Origin: Caulobacteraceae bacterium
GTDB taxonomy: Bacteria > Pseudomonadota > Alphaproteobacteria > Caulobacterales > Caulobacteraceae
Reading direction: 5' to 3'
DNA: 42,537 nucleotides
NCBI GenBank assembly: GCA_019747095.1
Contig: JAIERG010000029.1
Location: 1-42,537 of the forward strand
A program made the position numbers and the translations under genes. Positions 15,212 to 24,191 of this stretch are shown piece by piece (position 1 is the first letter of the stretch; each line of letters opens with the position of its first letter). The notes under the pieces were generated by a model, which was given only the letters and a program-made list of their open reading frames with translations, was not told where the DNA came from and did no database searches.

Positions 15212-18200
15212 TCAGAAGACGTAGCGCAGACCCAACTGGAAGCTCTGGGTCGGCACGAACTGTGCCGTCGGCGTGCCGAACAGCGGGTTCGGACGACGCA
15301 GCGCGGGGTTGTTCCCGTCCAGGTTGATCGTCTGGTTGTATCCGGAGTAGTTGCGGAAGTTGAACACATTGATTGCGTCCAGCGTCAGCTCCATCCGGGT
15401 GCCGTTCCACAGCTCGAACGGCCGTGCCAGACGCAGGTCGACCTGGCGGTAGGCGAAGTTCAGACCCGGCAGGAAGGCGCGCTTCTCGGGGAAGTAGGCA
15501 TTCCACTCGATGGGAGCGCCCGTAATCCCCGGGAAGCCGGTGAAGGGGCGGCCCGAGCCCAGGGTCACGATGGACGACAGCCGGAAATCGTAGGGCAGAC
15601 GAACGGTGCCCGAGGCCACGATGCGATGCCGCTCGACGCCGGCTAGATTGTAGAAGGGGCTCAGCGCCACGGTGGCATAGTCGAAGTCAAAGTTGCCCGT
15701 GCCGTCACCACGGCTGCCGTTCTGCTCGCCGTCAGCCAAGGTGTAGGCGATGTTGAAACCATAGCCCGACTCTTCCGTGTAGGGGCGGTCGATCGTCAGG
15801 TACATCGCCATGTACTCGCGCTCACGGTTGTGATCGGAGTAGAAGATGCTGTCGTTGAAAGCGTAGGGCTGGCCCGTCGCCGGGTTGGTGAACTGGCTTG
15901 GCCGGACCGTGATCTGATTGGCGTTATTGACGTTGAGGCGCGACCACTGGAACTCGTTCTCGGTCTTGGCATACGAGAACGTCAGAGCCGTCTGAATGTC
16001 CCAGAACTTCTGGCGGATCCCGATGTTGAACTGATCCGTGCGCGGCGGCGGGGCATTGTTGTTGACGAGGAAGATCTCACCGCGCCCCTGGGTACCACCC
16101 AGCAGCGCGTCCAGGCCGCCCGGCGTGGCATAGGACGGGTTCCACGCCACTGTGTTCGCCTGGCCGCCGAACGCACCGCCATTCGGCGAGAAAAAGATCG
16201 TCCGGGTGAGCTGGAACGGCTTGTAGCGCTCGTCGAACGCAAAGTTGAAGGCGATACGGTCGTAGTAGCGACCGGCACCGGCGAACAGGACCGTGCGCTC
16301 GTCGCCGAAGACATCATACGACAGGCCGATCCGGGGCTGGAAGGCTTCGGTGAAGGCGTCCCGACCACTGGTCGTGATGTAGTCATTCACATTGACCTGA
16401 GCGACGTAGTTCGGGTCGGCCACCACCCGGGCGAGCACGTCACGAACCACCTGCGGCGTGGCGTAGTCGTTGTTTACGGCATTGTCTTCATAATCCCAGC
16501 GCAGGCCGAGGTTCAGTTCGAGGCGATCCGTGATCTGCCAGTCATCCTGGATGTACAGCCCCAGAACATTGTTCTCGGCACGGGTCGCCTCGACCGGCAG
16601 GTTCAGGAAGACGCGCGTGGGGATCGTCGAGGACCCCAGGATCGAGGGATTGGCATTGATGTCGTAGGTGAACTGCGGGTTCCGGTTGAACTGCTTGTCC
16701 ACGTAGTACTCCTGCATGGAGTACTTGATGCCCATCTTGATGGTGTGGGACCCCATCCACTCGAAGTTGGTGAATGTCAGGTCGTTGCGGAAGGTCAGGC
16801 TTTCCTGCTCGATGTCCTGGTTGTTCGACCCGCCACCCCGGCTGAAGACGGTAGCCTCGGTCTGGTTGTAGTCGAACTGGAACCCGGCAGCGGTCGCACT
16901 GGCGTCACGATAGATGACGTAGGTTTGGCCAGGATCGGTGAAGTTCGCCGCCCTCGGGTTATAGACAGAGTTCAGATAATCGATCGAAAACTCGTTCAGG
17001 AAGCTGTCACCCTGATACTGGTGGCGGAAGACGACGCTGATGGTTTCCCCATTGATTTCGGTCGCACGCGTCCGGTCCGTCGGGCCGTTGCCGAAGTCAC
17101 GAAGATCCTGCTCGGTACGGTAGGTCGTGGACAGATCAACGAGCTGACGATCGTCGATCTGCCAGGACAGCTTGCCGAAGAACAAATCCTGCTCGAACGG
17201 CGCGGGGAAGGTGCCCAGACGGTCTGCGAACTGCGGCGCAAACTCGGTGCGGTTCAGGAACACCTGACGCTCGCGCGTCTCATCCTTGCGCTCGTAGCTC
17301 AGGAAATAGTGTAGCCGATCCTCGATGATCGGGCCGCCAACCGATCCCCCGTACTGCAGACGCTCCAGCGGGGCCTGCGGACGGCCCGCGCGAATGCCGA
17401 AGACGTCCTGGGCGATGAAGTCACTGGGCTGATAGTAGACGAACAGATCGCCAGAAAGATCATTTGTACCTGAGCGTGTGACCGAGGTGATGATGGCCGA
17501 CGAGGCCTGCTCGTACTCGGCCTTGAAGTTCTGGGTCAGGACCCGGAACTCTTGAACCGCGCTCTGCGGGAAGGGGTTGCCACGGCTGTCATCCTGGCCG
17601 GCGATACCTCCGTCCAGAATCGTCGACTTCTGGCTCTGGCCGTCGATGAACACATTGACCGCCAGCGAGGGTTGGCCACCGGCCGAGATCGTGCGTTCGG
17701 TGTCGCCTTCCTGGACGACCACGCCCGGTGCCAGGGCCGCGAAGTTCAGGAAGTTGCGGCTGATCTGCGGCAAATCTTCAATCTGCTGGCGCATGACGTT
17801 GGTAGCGACCTCAGATGTCCGCACTTCGAAGATACGACGACCGGTGACAACGATGTCGCCCAGCTGGGTGGCATCAGCGTCTAAAGCGGCCGTTCCACCA
17901 CCGACATCTAGGTCCAGCGTACCGACCTGACCGAGACCTAGGGTGATCGTATCAGTCGCTGTCTGGCCGTCAGCGCTCGTGACCGTCACCTCGTAGGTAC
18001 CGGGACGAAGACCGACGAGCACGTAGGCTCCATCGGCGGCCACCGAGGCTCGGCTGGTGTAGCCCGTCGAGGTATTGCGAGCGACGACAAAGCCGCCAGG
18101 CTCCAGCGCAGCGCCCTCGTACACCGTTCCCCTGAGAGTGGATGTGGTGTTCTGCGCCACGGCGGACCCCGCCCCGGCGATCGTTGTTGCTAGGGCGATG

Positions 18201-18247
18201 GCCGATGCCGCAGCCAAGGCGCGACTACGCGTAGTGAAGCGGTTCAT
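15212..18247 (-). CDS. TonB-dependent outer-membrane receptor with CarboxypepD_reg domain
   Basis: 1011 aa from the ATG at 18247 (MNRFTTRSRALAAAS), preceded by GGAGAGAGA; the track start is 15 codons too long. A signal peptide ends near AVAQ (~31). Residues ~33-115 form a carboxypeptidase-regulatory-like beta domain (TLRGTVYEG, then GAYVLVGLRPGTYEVTVTSA), followed by a plug domain (~125-250, with NVFIDGQSQKSTILDGG) and a 22-strand-type barrel ending in FQLGLRYVF with the terminal aromatic residue needed for outer-membrane insertion. This Oar/SusC-like architecture is common for oligosaccharide uptake. It overlaps lacI by four bases (ATGA) and precedes the glycosidase and ABC genes, so its ligand is probably the same glycan. 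Confidence 0.93.
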   Translation of the reverse strand: MNRFTTRSRALAAASAIALATTIAGAGSAVAQNTTSTLRGTVYEGAALEPGGFVVARNTSTGYTSRASVAADGAYVLVGLRPGTYEVTVTSADGQTATDTITLGLGQVGTLDLDVGGGTAALDADATQLGDIVVTGRRIFEVRTSEVATNVMRQQIEDLPQISRNFLNFAALAPGVVVQEGDTERTISAGGQPSLAVNVFIDGQSQKSTILDGGIAGQDDSRGNPFPQSAVQEFRVLTQNFKAEYEQASSAIITSVTRSGTNDLSGDLFVYYQPSDFIAQDVFGIRAGRPQAPLERLQYGGSVGGPIIEDRLHYFLSYERKDETRERQVFLNRTEFAPQFADRLGTFPAPFEQDLFFGKLSWQIDDRQLVDLSTTYRTEQDLRDFGNGPTDRTRATEINGETISVVFRHQYQGDSFLNEFSIDYLNSVYNPRAANFTDPGQTYVIYRDASATAAGFQFDYNQTEATVFSRGGGSNNQDIEQESLTFRNDLTFTNFEWMGSHTIKMGIKYSMQEYYVDKQFNRNPQFTYDINANPSILGSSTIPTRVFLNLPVEATRAENNVLGLYIQDDWQITDRLELNLGLRWDYEDNAVNNDYATPQVVRDVLARVVADPNYVAQVNVNDYITTSGRDAFTEAFQPRIGLSYDVFGDERTVLFAGAGRYYDRIAFNFAFDERYKPFQLTRTIFFSPNGGAFGGQANTVAWNPSYATPGGLDALLGGTQGRGEIFLVNNNAPPPRTDQFNIGIRQKFWDIQTALTFSYAKTENEFQWSRLNVNNANQITVRPSQFTNPATGQPYAFNDSIFYSDHNREREYMAMYLTIDRPYTEESGYGFNIAYTLADGEQNGSRGDGTGNFDFDYATVALSPFYNLAGVERHRIVASGTVRLPYDFRLSSIVTLGSGRPFTGFPGITGAPIEWNAYFPEKRAFLPGLNFAYRQVDLRLARPFELWNGTRMELTLDAINVFNFRNYSGYNQTINLDGNNPALRRPNPLFGTPTAQFVPTQSFQLGLRYVF

Positions 18248-19290
18248 GGTCTCTCTCCTGAAAAGCCCGGGGTGGAGTTTGTGGTCCCGCACGACTGGCG
18301 AACAACCAGCCGGGGGACGATGATTTCGCGCTCAGCATCGTTTGCGGCCTGCGGCCGAGCCGCGTCGCCACGTTCAATCTCGGTGATCAGACGCTCGACA
18401 GCGCGACGTCCCATGCCGACGATATCGATGTTGAGGGTGGTCAGGCCGGGCCGAACCAGTTCGGCGATCGGCACATCGTCGAAGCCGACGACCGCGACGT
18501 CATCGGGGCAGCGCAGACCGGCTTCCTGGATCGCCAACAACGCCCCGATAGCCATGGCATCATTGCCGGCAAAGATCGCATCGAGCGTACGGCCGGATGC
18601 CAGAACCGCAGCAGTCGCAGCGAAACCGCTGGCTTGGGTGAACTCACCCTGGGCTAGGATCGGCTCCCGGCCGGCGAGAGCGATCGCCTCCAGGTAGCCC
18701 TGCTTGCGCTGCCGCGCCTCGACGTTTCCGGCGGGACCACCGATATGAACAATGTGGCGACGTCCCATGGCCAAAAGGTGCTCAACGGCGGCGCGGGCAC
18801 CGCCGGCGTTGTCAACCGCCATTGAGGGTTGCCGCCCATCAAGGTCCGCACCGTTCATGAGCAGAACCGGAAGACGGCCTGCCAAGCTGCCTGTCAACTC
18901 GCCTGAGTCCAGATGCGGCGACAGGACGATGAGGCCATCCACCCTGCCCCGCATGGAACGGATCGCCGCCGCCGCAACTGCGGCGTCATCGTGCGAGCTC
19001 GACACGATCAAGTGTCGTCCCTGCTGGCGACAGGCCACATCCATGCCGCGGATGAGTTCGGAGAAAAACTCGCCGAAAAGGTCAGGCAAGATCACGCCCA
19101 CGACGTCCGTCCGATTCGTCGAAAGGCTGCGTGCGCCGGAGTGCGGCACATATGACAAAGCCTCGACGGCCTCGAGCACCCTGGAGCGCGTAGGCTCCGC
19201 GACCACGCCTGCCCCGGTCAGGACGCGTGAAACCGACGCCACAGATACGCCGGCCCGTTCAGCAACATCACGGATGGTCGCCGCCTTCAT
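18244..19290 (-). CDS. LacI family transcriptional regulator
   Basis: 348 aa. The N-terminal helix-turn-helix is textbook: TIRDVAERAGVSVASVSRVLTG at residues ~5-26, followed by the hinge helix (VLEAVEALSYVPHSGARSL). The rest is a periplasmic-binding-protein-like sensor (VVGVILPDLFGEFFSELIRGMD; later DAIFAGNDAMAIGAL and DDVAVVGFDDVPIAEL). Such regulators are usually repressors released by a sugar. A TGTAATCGGTTACA palindrome lies 112 bases upstream of the start, and the gene overlaps the TonB receptor gene by four bases, so regulator and receptor should share one transcript and be autoregulated. The inducer is probably a sugar derived from the glycan handled by the neighbouring genes. Confidence 0.94.
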   Translation of the reverse strand: MKAATIRDVAERAGVSVASVSRVLTGAGVVAEPTRSRVLEAVEALSYVPHSGARSLSTNRTDVVGVILPDLFGEFFSELIRGMDVACRQQGRHLIVSSSHDDAAVAAAAIRSMRGRVDGLIVLSPHLDSGELTGSLAGRLPVLLMNGADLDGRQPSMAVDNAGGARAAVEHLLAMGRRHIVHIGGPAGNVEARQRKQGYLEAIALAGREPILAQGEFTQASGFAATAAVLASGRTLDAIFAGNDAMAIGALLAIQEAGLRCPDDVAVVGFDDVPIAELVRPGLTTLNIDIVGMGRRAVERLITEIERGDAARPQAANDAEREIIVPRLVVRQSCGTTNSTPGFSGERP

Positions 19291-19401
19291 CGGCGCAACC
19301 CGTTCACGCGGTCGGATATCTGCGGGAGCAGAAGGCCCAAGTCCTGTGTCCTGAAACGTTCCTACCGTTCCAGCCGTCTTGGCAACGGTCTGTCGGCTCT
19401 C

Positions 19402-19415
19402 TGTAATCGGTTACA
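19402..19415. promoter_or_regulatory. Candidate LacI-family operator upstream of lacI-TonB receptor
   Basis: TGTAATCGGTTACA is a near-perfect palindrome with the central CG step of LacI/CcpA-type operators (the pattern TGNAANCGNTNNCA). Twelve of 14 positions are symmetric. A weaker similar half-site TGAAACGTTCCT is at 19352-19363, between the palindrome and the lacI start. Confidence 0.65.
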
Positions 19416-19501
19416 TGGCACAGCCATCAGCGGCCCCGCAAGGGCCAAGATTTCGCCACAAGGAAAAAACTGCGGGTTGCGGCCTCGCGGCCACGTCGGC
19501 G

Positions 19502-21013
19502 TCAGGGTCTGACACGACCGTAGTAGGCCTCGATCAGATCCAGCCTCCGGCGGTTCGGGACATCGACGACACGCGGCCCATCATTGGTGAACTCAAGGAT
19601 CTGATCTCCGACAGCTTGCGGCCATGGGACACCAGTGGCGGCCCTGGGGACGCCCGTCGTCGCGAACCCGACCCAGTACTCTGCCATGAGATTCGCCGCC
19701 GCCTGATCCCGCGCCTGCATCGGTCGGCCGACGGTATGGAGATTGTCGAACACGTAGGGCCGCTCCGACGCATGGGTTGCTCCGCCGCTAGGCTCCGGAT
19801 TGGAGGCGGCCACGACGTCAAACCGATACTGCCAGGTCGGATGGCCGGCGTTCAGGTGCAGGCGGGCCAGATGACGCGCCGGCTCATTGAAGACCAGATC
19901 GCTCACGATAGAGGCCTCATACCCGGCGCGCCCGTCGTAGGCTTCGATGAGGGAATCGTACTCCTCATCGAGAAGGGCATCATCGAGTCGCCCATAGGCT
20001 CCGGCGTCCGTCGGTCGAATCCACCAGAACTCGGCGCTGTTCGTACCGATAATCAGAGGAACCGGTGCCTGCCGCCCGGCCGCGAAGGCTTGAACAACGT
20101 CTTCTGGGACGACATGCCCGTCCACAAGGAGATTGTCGGAATAAAACGCAGGAGCCGGAGACAGGAACCTTTCGGGAGGAAGGGCCCGCAACTGCTGGGC
20201 CGTCGCATCCGGGAGCCCTGCGGATCTCGCAAACTGCGCTCCCAGCGACTGGGCGGACGGGCGACCCGGACGATCTTCGGTCAGCAGCGCGGACCGTTGC
20301 CGGCCCATTCCCGATTGCACGATTACCCCTCGAAACAGGCCACGCGCGGCGGGCGAGACCATGAGCTGGGTCGCCGCAACTCCGCCGGCGGACTCGCCGA
20401 AGATCGTGACCTGACCAGCATCTCCCCCAAAGGCGGCAATATTGTCGCGCACCCATTCAAGGGCCGCGATCTGGTCCATGACGCCATAGTTGCCGCCCGG
20501 CTCTGTGCCAGGACGCTCCGCCGCAAGGGCGGGATGGTCAAAAAAGCCTAGCCGTCCCAGCCGGTAGTTGATCGTTACCACGACGACCCCACGCCGGGCC
20601 AGATTGGACCCGTCATAGAGAGCCGCCGTACCCGACCCGTTGTTGTATCCACCGCCATGGATCCAAAGCAGGACTGGCAGGCGGTCCGCATCCGCAGGGG
20701 CCCAGACGTTCAGCGTCAGGCAGTCCTCGCTCATCGGTGGCGGGCCAACCCCCGGATCGCCGTTTGCAGGCGGCTGAACGCAGATCGCCCCGGGCACGTT
20801 CGCTGGACGAGTGCCTGCCCATGACAGGGCCGGCTGAGGGGGACGCCAACGCAACGAACCTACGGGCGCGGCCGCATAGGGGATCCCCTGAAAGGATACG
20901 ACACCCCCTTCAAGCCGCCCGGAGAGCCTTCCCTGCTGGACCTCGATTTCGGGCGCGTCACGCGGCGGCGATGACAGCAGGGACATTCCGAACACCAGGA
21001 CCGCAAGCGACAT
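19502..21013 (-). CDS. Type B carboxylesterase/lipase family protein (secreted)
   Basis: The ATG at 21013 (MSLAVLVFGMSLL) was chosen over the GTG at 21070 of the track: AGGA sits eight bases upstream and the product then starts with a signal peptide. This gives 503 aa, normal for the COesterase family. Hallmarks are SEDCLTLNVWAP, LLWIHGGGYNNGSG (oxyanion hole HGGG), nucleophile elbow FGESAGG, acid region GTNSAEFWW and the late THASERPYVF bearing the catalytic His. It hydrolyses carboxylic esters, presumably in the periplasm. Being upstream of lacI on the same strand, ~210 bases away, it may remove acyl groups from the glycan imported by the locus, but this link is only positional. Confidence 0.9.
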   Translation of the reverse strand: MSLAVLVFGMSLLSSPPRDAPEIEVQQGRLSGRLEGGVVSFQGIPYAAAPVGSLRWRPPQPALSWAGTRPANVPGAICVQPPANGDPGVGPPPMSEDCLTLNVWAPADADRLPVLLWIHGGGYNNGSGTAALYDGSNLARRGVVVVTINYRLGRLGFFDHPALAAERPGTEPGGNYGVMDQIAALEWVRDNIAAFGGDAGQVTIFGESAGGVAATQLMVSPAARGLFRGVIVQSGMGRQRSALLTEDRPGRPSAQSLGAQFARSAGLPDATAQQLRALPPERFLSPAPAFYSDNLLVDGHVVPEDVVQAFAAGRQAPVPLIIGTNSAEFWWIRPTDAGAYGRLDDALLDEEYDSLIEAYDGRAGYEASIVSDLVFNEPARHLARLHLNAGHPTWQYRFDVVAASNPEPSGGATHASERPYVFDNLHTVGRPMQARDQAAANLMAEYWVGFATTGVPRAATGVPWPQAVGDQILEFTNDGPRVVDVPNRRRLDLIEAYYGRVRP

Positions 21014-21135
21014 GGATGCAATCCTAATCGCTGAGGTCCGCTCGGCAATGCTCGCCGACCTTCTGGCCACTTGGGATGATCTGGATTAGGGCTCGGCGGG
21101 CATGGTGGGTTGGCCGCGACGCAGGGACAGTTTTC

Positions 21136-21513
21136 ATGACCACAGGCCTGGAAGGACGCCGCGTCCTGGTCGTTGAAGACGAGTCCCTTGTCGCCCTGTT
21201 GCTGGAAACGATTCTGGAAGACATGGGGTGCTCGTCTATCGGCCCCGCAGGAACGATCGAGGAAGCACTGCAGCTTGTCTCCACCACATCCTCGCTCGAT
21301 GGCGCACTGTTGGATGTCAACGTCGCCGGGAGGGTCGTTTTCCCGGTAGCCCAAGCGCTGGCTGAGCGGGAGATCCCATTCGTCTTCTCCACCGGCCATG
21401 GTGCGGGCGGTCTACCCGATGAGTGGCGAGGCCGTCCGACAATCCAAAAGCCCTTTACAGAGGCTTCCGTCCGGGACTCTCTGCTCGGCGCGCTCGGCAT
21501 CAGCCGGGCTTGA
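21136..21513 (+). CDS. Single-domain response regulator (receiver only)
   Basis: The start at 21136 (MTTGLEGRRVLVVEDE) has CAGGGA upstream and gives 125 aa, the size of one receiver domain; the track start at 21076 adds a non-conserved leader. Phosphorylation-site residues are present: acidic pair in VVEDE, the phospho-acceptor Asp in ALLDVNV, Thr in FSTGHG and Lys in IQKPF. There is no output domain, so it should act by protein contact, like CheY- or DivK-type regulators. No histidine kinase is nearby. It lies alone between the esterase and the oxidoreductase, whose 3' end it overlaps by 14 bases on the opposite strand. Confidence 0.9.
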   Translation: MTTGLEGRRVLVVEDESLVALLLETILEDMGCSSIGPAGTIEEALQLVSTTSSLDGALLDVNVAGRVVFPVAQALAEREIPFVFSTGHGAGGLPDEWRGRPTIQKPFTEASVRDSLLGALGISRA

Positions 21514-23098
21514 ATTGCCTGAGGATGACGCGAGCGGCATTGTGGCCGGGCGCACCCGTTACCCCTCCGCCCGGGTGCGCGCCTGATCCGCACAGATAGA
21601 GGCCTGGGACGGGCATACGGTGATCGGCATGTCCGACTACGGGGCGGGCACTGAACACCTGGTCGAGGGTGAGACGACCGTGGAAGATGTCTCCGCCCAC
21701 CAGCCCGAACCGCCTTTCCAGATCAACCGGCGAAAGCGCCAGGTGCCCAATCACCGACGCCTTGAAGCCAGGTGCCCAGCGGTCGACAGTATCAAGCATC
21801 AGGTCCGCAATGGCCTGCCGATGATCCTCCCAATCGCTCCCGTCGGTGAACTGTGGGGTAACATGCTGGCAGAACAGGCTGGCGACATGAGCACCGGAGG
21901 GCGCAAGACTGTCATCCAGCGTGGAGGGGATCAGCATTTCAATGATCGGCTGAGAAGACCAGCCATTCAGTCTTGCCTCAGCATGGGCTCGATCCATGTA
22001 AGCCAGACTGGGCGCAAGAATGATCCCGGCCGTGAGATGGTCGCCCGGCTCCGGCTTGACGGTGAAACGCGGCAGTTCTGACAGGGCAACGTTCATCCGG
22101 AAGGTTGCCGACCCTGAGGCATAGCGGCTGATCCTCTCCAGGAAGTCGGCCGGTACCACTGCGGGATCAACCAGGCGGTCAAACAGCAGACGGGGATGGA
22201 TATTGGCAACGATCGCGCGTGCACGAACGACGTCTCCCGATGCAGTGGCCACACCGACGGCCCTCCCCCGCTCCGTCAGGACCTCCGTCACCTCGGCATC
22301 CATCCGAATGTCGACGCCAACGTCCCGACAGGCCGCTCCCATGGCCTGGGTGATCGCCCCCATTCCGCCGATGGCATGACCCCACGCACCGCGCTTGCCG
22401 TTTACCTCCCCGAACACGTGGTGCAGCAACACATAGGCTGAGCCGGGGGTATAGGGGCTGGCATAGTTGCCGACCACGCTGTCGAAGCCGAACAGAGCCT
22501 TGATCGGATCACTCTCGAACCAGCCATCAAGCCAGTCACCAGCCGACTTGGCGAAGAGATCCAGAACGTCGCGTCGACCAGTCAGGTCGAGGCCGCCCAG
22601 CCTGCGCGCCAACGAGGCCGACTTCAGCAGTTCCGGCAGGACCTCCAGCCATCCGCCCCCCGGCAGATTCGGAGGCGTCTCCAGAACAAGGGCGCGCATG
22701 ACGTCCGCCACCGCTTCCAGGCGCCGCTCGTAGTCAGGAAGGCGCTCGGCGTCCCGGTGTGAGAACTGCGCCACCGAGGCCGCGGTTATGCCCTGGCCGG
22801 CCTCCAGAAAACGCCCGTCCGGCAGAGGCAAGAAGTTCGACATCCGCCGCTCGACGATCCGGAGCCCGTGCCGAGCCAGCTCCATGTCTGCGATCACCTT
22901 GGGATTTAGCAGGCTGACGGTGTAGCTGGCGGTCGAATTGCGGAAACCGGGATGGAACTCCTCGGTCACAGCCGCACCGCCGATCACAGACCGACGCTCC
23001 AGCACCACGACCTTCAGTCCGGCGCGCGCCAGATAGAAGGCGCAGACGAGGCCGTTATGGCCGCCGCCGATGATGACGATGTCGGTGTTGCTTGCCAT
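21500..23098 (-). CDS. PYROXD2-like / CrtI-family FAD-dependent oxidoreductase
   Basis: 532 aa from the ATG at 23098 (MASNTDIVIIGGGHNG), two bases after the fni stop. The N-terminus has the FAD-binding GGGHNGLVCAFYLARAG and the second motif VLERRSVIGGAA; the C-terminus ends GLYLCGSGAHPGGGVTGAPG, the conserved tail of the phytoene-dehydrogenase superfamily. The N-terminal wording and length place it closer to PYROXD2-like dehydrogenases than to true CrtI, which is present separately in this window. Its substrate is unknown. Translational coupling to the isoprenoid isomerase gene suggests, but does not prove, a role in isoprenoid or carotenoid modification. Confidence 0.85.
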   Translation of the reverse strand: MASNTDIVIIGGGHNGLVCAFYLARAGLKVVVLERRSVIGGAAVTEEFHPGFRNSTASYTVSLLNPKVIADMELARHGLRIVERRMSNFLPLPDGRFLEAGQGITAASVAQFSHRDAERLPDYERRLEAVADVMRALVLETPPNLPGGGWLEVLPELLKSASLARRLGGLDLTGRRDVLDLFAKSAGDWLDGWFESDPIKALFGFDSVVGNYASPYTPGSAYVLLHHVFGEVNGKRGAWGHAIGGMGAITQAMGAACRDVGVDIRMDAEVTEVLTERGRAVGVATASGDVVRARAIVANIHPRLLFDRLVDPAVVPADFLERISRYASGSATFRMNVALSELPRFTVKPEPGDHLTAGIILAPSLAYMDRAHAEARLNGWSSQPIIEMLIPSTLDDSLAPSGAHVASLFCQHVTPQFTDGSDWEDHRQAIADLMLDTVDRWAPGFKASVIGHLALSPVDLERRFGLVGGDIFHGRLTLDQVFSARPVVGHADHRMPVPGLYLCGSGAHPGGGVTGAPGHNAARVILRQFKPG

Positions 23099-23100
23099 CG

Positions 23101-24126
23101 TCAGGCCTGGAGCGGAGCCCGCTTCAGATCCGCCAGGTTGGTCGAGCCAGTGCAGAAACACACAGTCCGCAGTTGCCGGATCGCCAGCTGGAAATGCGCG
23201 ACTACAGCGTCCGTCGAAGCGGTTGCCGCCTCCAGCACGCCCGCCGCCTGGCCGACCAGATCGGCGCCTAGTCGGATGGCCTTGGCGGCCTCCACGCCGT
23301 TCCTCACGCCACCCGAGCCGATGATCAGCGCATCGGGGCAGGCGGCTCGCGCTTCGGCAATGGCCCGAGCGGATGGAATGCCCCAGTCCGCGAAGGCAAG
23401 GGCGTGGGCCTTGTCGGAGGGCTCGGTGGCTCGCTCACCCTCGATCAAGCCCCAGTTTGCCCCTCCCGCGCCTGCCACATCGATCGCAGCCGCGCCCATG
23501 TCGATCAGGCGTCGTGCCGTTGTTGCCGAGATGCCGGCCCCCGTTTCCTTGACGACAACCGGCGCATCGAGCTTGCGGATCAGGACCTCGAGGGCGGCAC
23601 CGACACCCCACCAGTCGCGGTCGCCCTCGGGCTGGCAGGCCTCCTGCAGCGGATTGAGATGAACGATAAGGGCGTCGGCACCGATCATCTCCATGATGCG
23701 CCGGGCCTCGTCGACGCCAAAGCCCTGGGTCAGCTGAGCCGCCCCGATGTTGGCGAGGATAGGGGTCTCAGGAGCCCGATTTCGCAGCGACGCGTTCAGA
23801 CCGCCTTGCGCGCCGCCCCCGAGTGCGCCGCGCTGGGAGCCGACGGCCAACGCGATGCCCAGCGAATGGGCGGCTTCGGCGAGGTGGGCGTTGATCGCTT
23901 CCGCTCGGGCAGGACCGCCGGTCATGGAGCTGATCAGAAAGGGCGCCTTCAGCCTGCGGCCCAGAAAGTCGACACCTAGATCGATCTTGGCGTGATCGAG
24001 GTCTGGCAGAGCCTCATGGACGAACCGGATTGCATCAAAGCCAGCATCACGGGCGTGCCGTCCCCCGCCGGACAGGACGACGTCCAGGTGCTGGTCCTTG
24101 CGATCACGGATGACGTCGTCGCTCAT
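23101..24126 (-). CDS. fni: Type 2 isopentenyl-diphosphate delta-isomerase (FMN-dependent)
   Basis: 341 aa, with AGGAG five bases before the ATG. Interconverts IPP and DMAPP, supplying the starter unit for carotenoid synthesis; it uses FMN reduced by NAD(P)H in the cytoplasm. Motifs of the type 2 family: RDRKDQHLDVVL at the N-terminus, FLISSMTGG, VGSQRGAL, the glycine-rich DVAGAGGANW and IGSGGVRNGVEAAKAIRLGAD (FMN phosphate binding). It is unrelated to the type 1 Idi Nudix enzyme. It starts divergently from crtZ, 65 bases away, and is followed closely by the PYROXD2-like gene, with which it probably forms an operon. Confidence 0.96.
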   Translation of the reverse strand: MSDDVIRDRKDQHLDVVLSGGGRHARDAGFDAIRFVHEALPDLDHAKIDLGVDFLGRRLKAPFLISSMTGGPARAEAINAHLAEAAHSLGIALAVGSQRGALGGGAQGGLNASLRNRAPETPILANIGAAQLTQGFGVDEARRIMEMIGADALIVHLNPLQEACQPEGDRDWWGVGAALEVLIRKLDAPVVVKETGAGISATTARRLIDMGAAAIDVAGAGGANWGLIEGERATEPSDKAHALAFADWGIPSARAIAEARAACPDALIIGSGGVRNGVEAAKAIRLGADLVGQAAGVLEAATASTDAVVAHFQLAIRQLRTVCFCTGSTNLADLKRAPLQA

Positions 24127-24156
24127 AGTCTCCTGCTTAGCGACGTGCGGTCGCGG

Positions 24157-24185
24157 TTGGAACCGTCGGCGACGCGGCGTAAAGT
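24157..24185 (+). promoter_or_regulatory. Weak candidate promoter for crtZ-crtW
   Basis: TTGGAA and TAAAGT separated by 17 bases. Each hexamer matches the sigma70-type consensus at four of six positions. The -10 ends six bases before the crtZ ATG, which has no Shine-Dalgarno sequence, so transcription would start at or next to the start codon. Confidence 0.3.
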
Positions 24186-24191
24186 CGAACC

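Noticed and set aside
13825-15327. 500-aa plus-strand ORF
   Set aside because: Antisense to the GH144-like gene and running through a terminator hairpin.
15830-17314. 494-aa plus-strand ORF
   Set aside because: Antisense to the TonB-dependent receptor; no recognisable domain and no ribosome-binding site supporting it.
21500-23098. Second phytoene desaturase
   Set aside because: The N-terminal motif GGGHNGLV and ERRSVIGGAA fit PYROXD2-like oxidoreductases; a canonical CrtI is encoded at 26342-27841.
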